From contig NZ_CP092968.1 of the NCBI RefSeq assembly GCF_027571405.1, forward strand, positions 124,001 to 188,000: a stretch of DNA of 64,000 nucleotides, read 5' to 3'. Origin of the DNA: Methylocystis parvus OBBP (GTDB lineage: Bacteria > Pseudomonadota > Alphaproteobacteria > Rhizobiales > Beijerinckiaceae). How positions within the stretch are numbered: position 1 is the stretch's first letter; each line of letters opens with the position of its first letter. The position numbers and the translations under genes were made by a program. This document shows positions 27,101-34,409 of this stretch, in pieces. The notes beneath the pieces were generated by a model. The model searched no databases and was not told the origin of the DNA. It saw only the letters and a list, made by a program, of their open reading frames with translations.

Positions 27101-27623
27101 GGATCAGATCCCAATTGACCGTGTCGCCCCACATCTCGTTGATGCGGACGCCGTTCTGGAACACGGCGAGCCCCTGCGGCACGCCGGCGTAGGGCGAGGC
27201 GACGAAACCGCGATAGTCGACCTCGGGGAAAGAAGGATTGCCGCCGACGTCATTGACGGTCACGCCCGGCGCCGCGCGCACGAGCGCGTCGGCGACGTTG
27301 AACTTGCGTGAATTGGCGATTTCCCTGTCGCTGACGACATGGACCGATGCAGGGACCTGATAGGTGACGAGCGGCGAGACGTAAGGCGCCGGCGCCGTGA
27401 TCGGCGCGGGCTGCGCGACGCGGGCCGCCGACGGCGCGCTGCGCGCCGCGGGGCCGGGCGCCGCCTGCACGGGAGCAGGCGAAGGACGAGCGGCGGAACG
27501 TGAAGAGGATCGCAGCGGCGTCGCGCCGATTTCGATCGTCGGCAAGGATTGCTGCGCGAAAGCCGATCCGGAAGTCAGCGCGGCGCCGAGCGCGATGAGA
27601 GAGACTTGCTTTTTGAACTTCAT
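24141..27623 (-). CDS. lutH: TonB-dependent receptor fused to a second outer-membrane beta-barrel (LutH-like)
   Basis: 1160 residues; signal peptide ending AFA, TonB-box-like LPTIEIGATP, Pro/Ala-rich linker. The plug domain is about 85-220 (NVADALVRAAPGVTVNDVGG, YGLNAIGGAIVLDM). The 22-strand barrel runs to about 811, ending YAGMKWNF with a C-terminal-type aromatic beta-signal. A 25-residue linker then leads to WAGLYAGLNAGYGWG (about 840), the start of an Omp25/RopB-type OMP_b-brl domain that ends VNYHFNWGSNLF at the C-terminus. Ordinary receptors stop at the first signal. An acidic loop with ECEDGEAFCETGDGA is a possible metal site. Neighbours lanM and lutADEF suggest it imports a lanthanide chelate; siderophore uptake is an alternative. 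Confidence 0.88.
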   Translation of the reverse strand: MKFKKQVSLIALGAALTSGSAFAQQSLPTIEIGATPLRSSSRSAARPSPAPVQAAPGPAARSAPSAARVAQPAPITAPAPYVSPLVTYQVPASVHVVSDREIANSRKFNVADALVRAAPGVTVNDVGGNPSFPEVDYRGFVASPYAGVPQGLAVFQNGVRINEMWGDTVNWDLIPSVAIDNVAIETGNPLYGLNAIGGAIVLDMKNGFTWQGAELDLRGGSFNRRQGAFQYGRRIGDFAMYAAGEAAGDSGYRYFSGSQIKRFYGDLGWRGENAEVHANVTLGSNRFGASGPAPVDMVAANKASTYTTPQTYKNQVMMFDLNGQVQVNPTTKLLGDIHYRGYNQARVDGNTTEFECEDGEAFCETGDGAATGVPNFFNAAPGGPALGAIDRTWTRINTLGFTGQINNTDKIFGFPNKFTAGVNLEHGFTNFAANEELGIINSDYTVTGFNFFPHEPAAGISPVKLSVSNYYLGAYALDSLDLTDRLTATGGLRYNRASVQMYDQAGIALNSTNVFDHINPMGGLTYKLTPQIAAYGSYSVANRAPTPLELGCSDPNRPCLIDSFLVSDPPLKQVTSNTIDLGLRGGFRPADIHPSFGMLPGTVQWSAGIFRTNAFNDILSIPSSINGRGYFTNAGNTVRQGVELSMRYAGERLSAYVNYTLTDAYFNSQNWLGAPANPAALVVGSPSILVNPGATLPGIAPHRFKAGADYAVTPRWKVGGDLVYAAGSYLVGDWANQFGTLSPYAILNLRTSYDVTKALQLYALVENATNTRARSFGTFFETDSINFANFSNPKMVSVGPPTAFYAGMKWNFGAEPSGWMASARDQLARERGEDAPTPRKWAGLYAGLNAGYGWGATTDVNVYPNGFGDRFAQLWNEKILAEEPEDDGAAWWGLFQPTAPAFANSGIANVSRSGFVGGGQIGWNYQDESSVVLGAEADFQGTIFRGKGAYNGSLYERAGYIDKPEGGGLESLVITRQAVGGGSVSAGMDWLGTFRGKVGYAVTDTLLAYGTGGLAYGEVHASAAHFNASSIQRENDVGVLAWNYANPAALGGSSYSGVRAGWSAGGGVEWMFADNWSAKAEGLYYNLGAVDLVSLPLATVCSSQATNTSGGACARGQASADRIAPGGLLWANSPVSKVQFDGVILRAGVNYHFNWGSNLF

Positions 27624-27792
27624 ATCCCCAGCCCGAATGTCTTTAGGCGTCTATCTTCGGCGAGGGTTATAACTTCGAGATCGGCGCCGCGTCCCGCGCG
27701 GGCGAAGCATTTATGACAATATTCCCCGGATGTGGCGCCGTAGCTACAGTTCTGAAAAGTAACGGTTTTCTTGGGCCGCGCTCCCGTCGGTT

Positions 27793-27809
27793 TCGGGAAA
27801 ATTTCCCGA
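27793..27809. promoter_or_regulatory. Perfect palindrome between the sensor kinase and lutH
   Basis: TCGGGAAAATTTCCCGA is perfectly symmetric (17 bp). It lies 8 bp after the kinase stop and 170 bp before lutH. Either an operator for lutH or a terminator-like stem for the kinase; no strong T-run follows. Confidence 0.4.
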
Positions 27810-27816
27810 TCTTCGA

Positions 27817-29133
27817 CTATACTTTCAAACTTGCGCCAAGACGCAGCGTCGTCGAGAGGCTCGCGCCGCCGCCCGGAAGGTTCGTTATCTCCAACGTTCC
27901 GCCGAGCGCGCCGACTCTCTCCGCCATGCCGCGCAGGCCAAGGCCGCCATTGGTCCGGGTTTCAGGCAGGCCTGCGCCGTCATCCGTGACGCAGATGCGC
28001 AGGCGGTCGCCATCGCGCCAAATCGCGACTTCGATGCGCGCCGCGCCCGAATGGCGGAAAGCGTTGGTCAATCCTTCCTGCACGACGCGATAGGCTGTGA
28101 GCGCGGTGATCTCGTCCATCTCGCCGCGCGCGCCTTCGGTTGCGAGTTCGATGTCGACGTCGGCGCGCGTCTCGCGCCATCCCCGCACAAGCGCCTGAAT
28201 TGCGTCGGCGAGCCCCATCTCCGCCAGTGCGGCGGGGCGCAGCCTCCCGAGAATGCGCCGGTTAACCTGCTGCAGGGCGGCGATTTGCGCATCGATCTTC
28301 TCGGCGTCCTCCGCGAGCCGCGCCGGCTCCGCGTCGGGGTTGCGCGCCTTGCGCGCCAGTGCTCCGACGCCAGCGCGCACGGTGAAGAGAAAGGGTCCGA
28401 TTTCGTCATGCAGATCGCGCGCAATGTCGCGGCGTTCTTCGTCCTGCACATGGATCATGCGCCGCAGGAGGAGACGGTTCTCCTCGTCGAGACGCTCGAG
28501 CGTGGCGGCGAGCGCATTGATGCGTTCCGCAATCGCGACGAATTCCGGCGGACCGTCGGCCGGAACGCGCATGGCGCGATCGCCCTGTTCGAGCCGCAGC
28601 AGCCCTTCGGACAATGACGCAATGGGACGCAGCGTGCGCGAGACCGCGTAGGAAACGAGCGCGAAAGCCGCGCCCGCGACGGCTGTTGCGCCAATGGCGA
28701 GCCAGACGATCTCCTGCCAGATTTCGTCGATTTCATCCGCGGGATTTGCGGCGATGTCGATCGCGCCGAGCGGCGTCTCGATTCGCGTCGGCGGCGGCGC
28801 GCGGAACACCAGCGCGCTGAACCATTCGGGCGCAGGCTTTTCAGCCGGCTGGACGGGACCTTCCTGTCCTTCAAAAGTCGCTCGGACATGGCGCAGCCGC
28901 CGCAGGTCTTCGAGCAGCTCCGCAACTTCCGATTTCGGATCGCTCGACGTCGAAAGGCGGGGCAGGGTTGCGTAAACGAGATCGCGCGCAAGTCGCGTCG
29001 CGCCTTCCGCCTCGGCGTTGACGCGGGATCCGGCATGCAGGATCAACAGTCCCACGCCAAAGAGGAGGCCCGCCGCCAGCACGCCGCCGAGCAGCAGCGA
29101 CAGACGCGCGCGTAGGGACAGTCTTTGGAGCAT
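27817..29133 (-). CDS. NarL-family sensor histidine kinase (HisKA_3)
   Basis: 438 residues. TM1 is at about 10-32 (LLLGGVLAAGLLFGVGLLIL), with a periplasmic domain of about 110 residues and TM2 at about 143-165. A HAMP follows (SRTLRPIASLSEGLLRLEQGD). The phospho-acceptor block is DEERRDIARDLHDEIGPFLF with the HisKA_3 histidine. HATPase_c shows VVQEGLTNAFRHS, VTDDGAGLP and GGLGLRGMAERV. It resembles kinases of methanol and alcohol oxidation (MoxY/FlhS-like), but that is a context inference. The partner regulator is divergent at 29320. The position beside lutH suggests control of lanthanide or alcohol-oxidation genes. Confidence 0.88.
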   Translation of the reverse strand: MLQRLSLRARLSLLLGGVLAAGLLFGVGLLILHAGSRVNAEAEGATRLARDLVYATLPRLSTSSDPKSEVAELLEDLRRLRHVRATFEGQEGPVQPAEKPAPEWFSALVFRAPPPTRIETPLGAIDIAANPADEIDEIWQEIVWLAIGATAVAGAAFALVSYAVSRTLRPIASLSEGLLRLEQGDRAMRVPADGPPEFVAIAERINALAATLERLDEENRLLLRRMIHVQDEERRDIARDLHDEIGPFLFTVRAGVGALARKARNPDAEPARLAEDAEKIDAQIAALQQVNRRILGRLRPAALAEMGLADAIQALVRGWRETRADVDIELATEGARGEMDEITALTAYRVVQEGLTNAFRHSGAARIEVAIWRDGDRLRICVTDDGAGLPETRTNGGLGLRGMAERVGALGGTLEITNLPGGGASLSTTLRLGASLKV

Positions 29134-29237
29134 GGCCGTTTCCTGTTGGAAAAGGCGACGACTTTGACGACCGCGCGCAATGCGGTCAATCTTGGGGCGG
29201 GACTGCGCCGGGCGGCATGTGAATAGTTGATCGCGAG

Positions 29238-29266
29238 CAATACCTCCCTTTTACGGGAAGGTATTG
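29238..29266. promoter_or_regulatory. Inverted repeat in the kinase/regulator promoter region
   Basis: CAATACC and GGTATTG flank a CCC...GGG core, giving TACC...GGTA half-sites like those used by NarL/LuxR-type regulators. It is centred about 68 bp before the response-regulator start. Candidate autoregulatory site. Confidence 0.45.
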
Positions 29267-29319
29267 GGCTCACCGTCGCAGATTGTCCTTTGCTCAACTG
29301 CGCAAAATGTGGAGTAGCA

Positions 29320-29940
29320 ATGCGCGTTCTTATCGTCGACGACCATCCGATCATCGTGGCGGGCTGTTCGGCCATGCTCGCCGGCGAAGGCGACATAGAA
29401 GTGTTCAACGCGCGCGACGCCGAGACGGGGCTCGTGGCTTTTCAATCGCACAAGCCGGACGTCACCGTCGTCGACATCGCCATGCCCGGCCCCTCCGGAC
29501 TCGAATTGACGCGGCGCATATTGGATTGCGACCCTGCCGCGCGCATCGTCGTCTTCAGCATGAATGACGATCCGATCTTCGCCGCGCGGGCGATCGAGGC
29601 GGGAGCCAAGGGGTATGTCACCAAGAATGACGATCCCTATCTGCTGCTGAAGGCGGTGCGGGAGGTCGCGGAGGGCGGCGTGTTCCTGATGCCGAAAATC
29701 GCCAATCAGCTGGCCTTCGAGAAAAGCGGCGGCGCCGTCAGTCCGCTCTCGGCGCTCACGGGGCGCGAACTCGAAATATTGCGCATGCTTGGCGCGGGCC
29801 TCGGCATGGCGGAGATCGCCGAGGCGACGCAGGTCTCCTACAAGACGATCGCCAATAGCTGCTCGATCATGAAGCGCAAACTTGGCGCCCGCACGCCGAT
29901 GGAGCTGATGAAGATCGCTCTGGAGCAGAAGCTGGCGTGA
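29320..29940 (+). CDS. NarL/LuxR-family response regulator
   Basis: 206 residues from the ATG at 29320, with GGAG seven bases upstream. The receiver has VLIVDDHPII, the phospho-Asp in PDVTVVDIAMPGPSG (about residue 53), a Ser switch residue (VVFSMNDD) and Lys in GAKGYVTKND. The C-terminal LuxR helix-turn-helix is LTGRELEILRMLGAG...MAEIAEATQVSYKTIAN, ending RTPMELMKIALEQKLA. It pairs with the divergent HisKA_3 kinase. The closest functional analogues by architecture are MoxX/FlhR/ExaE-type activators of alcohol-oxidation genes, but no target can be assigned from sequence alone. Confidence 0.88.
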   Translation: MRVLIVDDHPIIVAGCSAMLAGEGDIEVFNARDAETGLVAFQSHKPDVTVVDIAMPGPSGLELTRRILDCDPAARIVVFSMNDDPIFAARAIEAGAKGYVTKNDDPYLLLKAVREVAEGGVFLMPKIANQLAFEKSGGAVSPLSALTGRELEILRMLGAGLGMAEIAEATQVSYKTIANSCSIMKRKLGARTPMELMKIALEQKLA

Positions 29941-30019
29941 GAGGGAGTGGGGGCCGGGCGCTCGCCTCTCCCCGTGGAAACGGGAAGAGGGAGAGAAGGC
30001 GCTTGCGAGCCTCGGAGCC

Positions 30020-31048
30020 TTACTTCGCCGCCGCGTCCGGATAAGGCTCCGGCGCCGAGTAATTGGCCGGAACCGCTCCCGTCAGGCTCCCGAGAAAGGC
30101 CACGATCTCCGCCGCGTCCGCGTCGCTCAGCGTCTCGCCGAGCTGGACCTTCCCCATGACCTTCACGGCTTTGGTCAGATCGGCGACCGAACCGTCGTGA
30201 AAATAAGGTGCCGTCTTGGCGACGTTGCGCAGGCTCGAGACCTTGAAGACATAAAGATCCGCGTCGTTCTTCGTGACGTCGGCGCGGCCCTTGTCCGGCG
30301 TCTTGGAGCCGGTCTCGGTCCAGTAATCCGCGCTCACGCCGAATTTCTGAAAAGAGTCGCCGCCGATGCCCGGGCCGTTATGGCAGGAGGCGCAGCCCGT
30401 ATCGATGAATTTGCGCAGGCCCGCCTGCTCCTGCGGCGAGAGCGCCTTTGCGTCGCCGGCGAGGAAAGCGTCGAATTTCGAGGGCGTGAGCAGCGTCCGC
30501 TCGAAGGTCGCGACGGCCGCGCCCCAATTCTTCGAGTTGATGGGGTCCTTGTCGTCGGGAAAGGCCTTGGCGAAAGCCTCGGCATAGGCCGGAATCGCCT
30601 TCAGCTTGCTCATCGCCGTCGCCTGATCCGGATTGCCGAAGCTTGCCGGCCCGAGCAGCGATTTTTCGGCTTGCTCCTCAAGCGTTTCGCGGTCGCCGCG
30701 CCAATGCTGTTTGACGTTCAGGCTGGCGTTGAAAATCGACGGCGCGTTGCGCGGGTTTTCCTTGCCGAAGACGCCGATCGCCTTGGGGAGCCCGTCCGTC
30801 GCCTGCTTGTCGGGCAGATGACAATGCGAGCAGCTGACATTGCCGTCCATGGAGACGCGATTTTCGAAGAAAAGCCGACGGCCGAGCGCGGCCCGCGCTG
30901 TCTGCGTCGATTCCGTCGCGGCCGGCTTGATCGGCTGGAAAGACGCCTGGGCATCGGAAAGAAGCTTCCTGGCGTCAAGCGGCTCGGCCCAGGCCGGAGC
31001 GGCGAGAACCGCCACAGTCAATGAAACCAAAAAACGCAAATTGCGCAT
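30020..31048 (-). CDS. Di-heme cytochrome c peroxidase / MauG-superfamily protein
   Basis: 342 residues; signal peptide ending APAWA. Two c-type heme sites, CSHCH (about 72-76) and CASCH (about 220-224), sit in the two halves of a CCP/MauG fold. Landmarks are LGRRLFFENRVSMDGNVS, KENPRNAPSIFNASL and VFKVSSLRNVAKTAPYFHDG. Such periplasmic enzymes reduce H2O2 with cytochrome c, or (MauG) oxidise a protein cofactor. It lies 148 bp downstream of pqqA but a terminator separates them. Peroxidase activity is the simplest assignment; a MauG-like maturation role for a quinoprotein is conjecture. Confidence 0.88.
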   Translation of the reverse strand: MRNLRFLVSLTVAVLAAPAWAEPLDARKLLSDAQASFQPIKPAATESTQTARAALGRRLFFENRVSMDGNVSCSHCHLPDKQATDGLPKAIGVFGKENPRNAPSIFNASLNVKQHWRGDRETLEEQAEKSLLGPASFGNPDQATAMSKLKAIPAYAEAFAKAFPDDKDPINSKNWGAAVATFERTLLTPSKFDAFLAGDAKALSPQEQAGLRKFIDTGCASCHNGPGIGGDSFQKFGVSADYWTETGSKTPDKGRADVTKNDADLYVFKVSSLRNVAKTAPYFHDGSVADLTKAVKVMGKVQLGETLSDADAAEIVAFLGSLTGAVPANYSAPEPYPDAAAK

Positions 31049-31085
31049 ATTCGCCTCCGCATAGGCTTATTTGAATTCGAGCAAA

Positions 31086-31149
31086 AAAAAATCGAGCCGA
31101 GTAAGAAACGCCAGCTTTCGCGGCGCTATTCCTACTGGCTCGATTTTTT
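31086..31149. terminator. Bidirectional hairpin terminator downstream of pqqA
   Basis: AAAAAATCGAGCC (31086-31098) and GGCTCGATTTTTT (31137-31149) are exact complements and bracket further pairing (AGTA/TACT, CGCC/GGCG). T-runs on both strands allow termination either way. It makes pqqA effectively monocistronic. Confidence 0.82.
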
Positions 31150-31195
31150 GTGGACGGTCCGCGGCGAGAAGCCGGCGGCGACTCGCGCGAAATCT

Positions 31196-31273
31196 TTAGA
31201 TTTCAGCCGACGAGTAGGCGGTGACTTCCATGCCAACGCAAACTTCGACGATCACAGGGGTGGTCCAAGCCAT
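31196..31273 (-). CDS. pqqA: PqqA, precursor peptide of pyrroloquinoline quinone
   Basis: 25 residues, starting MAWTTPVIVEVCVGMEVTAY and ending SSAEI. The E-V-T-x-Y motif places Glu16 and Tyr20 exactly where PqqA carries the two residues that PqqE cross-links to build PQQ. The ATG at 31273 is seven bases from GGAGGA; an upstream ATG at 31279 is too close. Length and motif make the call near certain despite the small size. pqqBCDE are not in the window, so this is a detached copy, possibly one of several. PQQ is the cofactor of methanol and lanthanide-dependent alcohol dehydrogenases, which fits the adjacent lut genes. Confidence 0.95.
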   Translation of the reverse strand: MAWTTPVIVEVCVGMEVTAYSSAEI

Positions 31274-31668
31274 TGTCATTTCCTCCGTTTCGAACTTCGG
31301 CGGCTGTGTCCTGCTCTTGTTCCCGGCTGCTTGGGCTGGGCCATAGGGGCAGGTTCAAGCTCGGCGAGAGCATTATCATGATCGCCAGGGGCGTGCAATT
31401 GACCCGCCGCGCGCATTTTCGGGAAAAAGAGGAACTCTCTGGGCCGAGACTGCCCGCTCCCGGCGTGCGACGCCCAAGCGTCTCGACACGAGGCGTGACG
31501 GCTGATAGGCATAGCGCGCCTTCCGGTAAAAGCTCCGGAAGCGCGTCAAGCAAAAAACTTCAGAGTTTTCCTCCTTCTAAGAGCAAAGCGAGGGCGACTC
31601 TGGCCCGCGCGTTCAAAGAGCGCGGCGAACTCAACGACCGCCCTGGAGCGGCACGAGGCAAGAAGCGG
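31274..31668. other. Divergent control region, pqqA / fhcBADC
   Basis: 395 bp with no supported gene, although the fhcB frame is open across it. A hairpin TTCCGG (31521-31526) / CCGGAA (31535-31540), extended by GCGC on each side, lies about 130 bp before fhcB. Promoters for pqqA and fhcB must be here; no clear sigma70 hexamers seen. Confidence 0.4.
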
Positions 31669-32781
31669 ATGAGCAAAGCTTCGCTCGACGGCAAAGCGAT
31701 TGCGCTCGATGACGCCTTTAAGCAGGCGGCGAGCATTTTGAGCGGCGCCAAATTTCCCCTCGTCGCGGGGCTGGGCGCCGACGTCCCGGGCGCCCGCGCG
31801 GCGATCCTTCTGGCGGAGCGGCTGCGCGGGGCCTTCGACCATCTCGCTTCGCGTGATTCCCTCGTCGATCTCGACGTGAAGCGCTCCTTCGGCATGTTCA
31901 CCACGACCGCGAATGAAGCGCGCGTGCGCGCCGATGTCGTGATTCTTGTCGGCCCCGGCCTCACGAAGCAGTGGCCCGGCATGCTGGAGCGTCTTGCGCT
32001 GGATCAGGCCCCCCGGCACGGAACCCATGCCGGCCAGCCGCGCAAGGTGATCTGGATCGGTCCCGACGCTAGCGAAGCCGGCGCCGTCCCCGGCGCCAAG
32101 GTCGTTCCGGCGAGCTTGCAGGAAATCCCCGGCGTTCTCGCTGTATGGCGCGCCCGCGTCGGCGGCCGCCGCGTCAATCCGGAGAAAATCGACGCCGCCA
32201 AGCTCGAACTCGTGGACGGGGTCGCCGACACGCTCAGAAACGCCAAATTCGGCTGCTTCGTCTGGGCGTCCGCCATCGGTCTGGACGCGCTGACCGTCGA
32301 GATGATGCAGGCGCTCGTCACCGACCTCAACGTCACCACGCGCTTCACCGGCCTGCATATCGGCGGTCGCAGCGGCGCCTCGGGCGTCACGCAGGTCGCC
32401 GGCTGGATGACGGGCTTTCCGCCGCGCACGGGCTTCGGTCGCGGCTATCCCGAGCATGATCCGTGGCGCTTCGAGGCGTCGCGCCTCGTCGACAGCGGCG
32501 AGGCGGACGCGGCTCTTTGGATTTCAGCCTTTGACGGCGAGGCGCCGTCCTGGTCGCGGAGCGATATTCCGCTGATCACGCTGGCCCCGGCCGGCGCCGC
32601 GCCGTCGCGCGGGCTTTATATCGAAGTCGGCCAGCCCGGCGTCACCCATGACGCCGTGCTCATGGCCCAGGAGACGGGCGGACTGACGCTGCGCGCGGCC
32701 ACGGCGCCGTCCGACGCGCCGACGGTCGCGCAAGTCATCGACGCCATCATGGCGAATGTTTCGGAGGTCGCGCCTTGCTGA
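31669..32781 (+). CDS. fhcB: Formyltransferase/hydrolase complex subunit B
   Basis: 370 residues from the ATG at 31669 (GAGG upstream). Homologous to the FwdB/FmdB subunit of formylmethanofuran dehydrogenase but lacking Fe-S cysteine clusters, as in the bacterial Fhc complex, which does not use molybdopterin chemistry. Visible landmarks: FPLVAGLGADVPGARAAI, DVKRSFGMFTTTANEARVRAD, GGRSGASGVTQVAGWMTGFP and GYPEHDPWRFEA. In methylotrophs Fhc converts formyl-tetrahydromethanopterin to formate through a methanofuran analogue. It is the first gene of fhcBADC and overlaps fhcA. Confidence 0.93.
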   Translation: MSKASLDGKAIALDDAFKQAASILSGAKFPLVAGLGADVPGARAAILLAERLRGAFDHLASRDSLVDLDVKRSFGMFTTTANEARVRADVVILVGPGLTKQWPGMLERLALDQAPRHGTHAGQPRKVIWIGPDASEAGAVPGAKVVPASLQEIPGVLAVWRARVGGRRVNPEKIDAAKLELVDGVADTLRNAKFGCFVWASAIGLDALTVEMMQALVTDLNVTTRFTGLHIGGRSGASGVTQVAGWMTGFPPRTGFGRGYPEHDPWRFEASRLVDSGEADAALWISAFDGEAPSWSRSDIPLITLAPAGAAPSRGLYIEVGQPGVTHDAVLMAQETGGLTLRAATAPSDAPTVAQVIDAIMANVSEVAPC

Positions 32782-34409
32782 CAGTTTTGCGTGGCGGCCA
32801 TGTCGTCGATCCGGCGACGGGCAAGGACAGCGTCGGCGACGTCTGGTTCGAGGACGGCCGCATCGTCGCGCCGCCGGCCGGCGGCAAGGCCGATCAGGAG
32901 ATCGACGTCTCCGGCCATGTCGTGATGGCGGGCGCGATCGACATTCACTCCCACATCGCCGGCGGCAATGTGAACACGGCGCGCCTGCTGCTCCCCGAGC
33001 TGCATCGCGGCATTCGCGCGCGCCTCGCCAATACGCCGCTCTCGACGGCCAAATGGTCGACCTATGAGACCGGCCGTCTCTACGCGCAGATGGGCTTCAC
33101 GACGGTCGTCGAACCGGCGATGGCGCCGCATCATTCGTTGCAGACGCATTACGAACTCAACGACGTGCCGATCATCGACAAGGGCGCGCTGACGGTTCTC
33201 GGCAATGACGATTTCCTGCTGCGCCAGATCCGCGCCGGCGAGTCAGAGAGCGCGATCAACGACTATGTCGCGCAGACGGTGAGCGGCACGCGCTCGCTGG
33301 GCCTCAAATGCATCAATCCGGGCGGCTGCGAGGCCTTCAAGGAGAATATGCGCGCCTTCGGGCTCGACGACGAGGTGCCTTTCTACGGCACGACCTCGCG
33401 CCAGATTTTCCAGACGCTGCAGAAGGCGACGCAGGCGGTGGGCATCCATCACCCGCTGCATCTGCACATGAACAATCTGGGCATCGCCGGAAATATCGAC
33501 ACGGCGCTCGCGACGATCGACGCGTCGCAGGGCCTGCCGCTGCATCTCGCCCATATCCAGTTCTACGCTTACGGCAAGGAAGGAAAGAACGCCTTCTCGT
33601 CGGCCGCGGCGGCTTTCGCCGAGAAGATCAACGCCAATCCGAACGTCACGGTCGACGTCGGGCAGGTGATGTTCTCGCAGACGGTGACGATCTCCTCCGA
33701 CGTGCTGAAGCAGTTCAACAGCATGCCGGGCGCCAGCCCGAAGAAGGGCGCGATCTTCGACGGCGACGCCAATGGCGGCGGCATCGTGCCTTACGCCTAC
33801 AAGGTCTCAAACTACTATAACGCGATCCAGTGGGCGGCGGGTCTGGAGCTGTTCCTGCTCATCAAGAACCCGGAGCAGGTCTTCTTCACCACCGACCATC
33901 CGAATGGCGGCCCGTTCACGGCCTATCCGGAGCTCTTCGCGCTGCTGATGAGCGCGGAGCTGCGCGAGGAGATGCTGTCGCGCCTGCCGGCCGAGGTGCT
34001 GGAGCACACGACGCTGCCCTCGCTCAAGCGCGAATATAATTATTACGAGATCGCGCAGATGAGCCGCTCCGGCGCCGCGAAGCTCTTCGGCTTCAAGGAC
34101 CGCGGAACGCTCGAGCCGGGCTCGATCGCCGACATCGCGGTCTATAAGAAGAATCGCGACGTCGCCGGCATGTTCCGCAAGGCGGCTTACGTCTACAAGG
34201 ACGGCGAGCTTGTCGTGAAGGATGGCGAGGTCTCGCATTACAAGCGCGGCAAGACGCTGCATATCAGCCCGCGCTACGACGCCAACATCAACAAGCGTCT
34301 CGACGCCTATTACGAGGAGCTTTACGGCCTGCCGCGCGGCATTTTCGACGTGCCCGACGCCGCTCTGCCGAACAAGGACGCCTTTGCGGAGGTTGCATGC
34401 AAGGAATAG
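32775..34409 (+). CDS. fhcA: Formyltransferase/hydrolase complex subunit A (amidohydrolase)
   Basis: 544 residues from a TTG at 32775 with GGAGG eight bases upstream; it overlaps the fhcB stop. Amidohydrolase fold with the zinc motif DIHSHIAGGNVN (about 55-66), a likely carboxylated-Lys strand near LKCINPGG, HHPLHLHMNNLG and a late Asp in FFTTDHPNGGPFTAYPE. It hydrolyses the formyl group from the formyl-methanofuran analogue to give formate. C-terminal GTLEPGSIADIAVYKK is the usual small beta-domain. Together with FhcB, D and C it forms the cytosolic complex of formaldehyde oxidation. Confidence 0.94.
   Translation: MLTVLRGGHVVDPATGKDSVGDVWFEDGRIVAPPAGGKADQEIDVSGHVVMAGAIDIHSHIAGGNVNTARLLLPELHRGIRARLANTPLSTAKWSTYETGRLYAQMGFTTVVEPAMAPHHSLQTHYELNDVPIIDKGALTVLGNDDFLLRQIRAGESESAINDYVAQTVSGTRSLGLKCINPGGCEAFKENMRAFGLDDEVPFYGTTSRQIFQTLQKATQAVGIHHPLHLHMNNLGIAGNIDTALATIDASQGLPLHLAHIQFYAYGKEGKNAFSSAAAAFAEKINANPNVTVDVGQVMFSQTVTISSDVLKQFNSMPGASPKKGAIFDGDANGGGIVPYAYKVSNYYNAIQWAAGLELFLLIKNPEQVFFTTDHPNGGPFTAYPELFALLMSAELREEMLSRLPAEVLEHTTLPSLKREYNYYEIAQMSRSGAAKLFGFKDRGTLEPGSIADIAVYKKNRDVAGMFRKAAYVYKDGELVVKDGEVSHYKRGKTLHISPRYDANINKRLDAYYEELYGLPRGIFDVPDAALPNKDAFAEVACKE

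Noticed and set aside
24168..27311. Long open frame (about 1047 codons) on the plus strand opposite lutH
   Set aside because: It is the GC-rich third-position shadow of the receptor gene. It has no signal peptide, domain or ribosome-binding site, and its composition is Arg/Ala/Gly-biased.
24141..27623. Iron-siderophore receptor as the main reading of the TonB-dependent receptor
   Set aside because: Possible in principle, but lanmodulin and the PQQ-linked ABC genes as direct neighbours favour a lanthanide chelate. Kept as an alternative in the feature.
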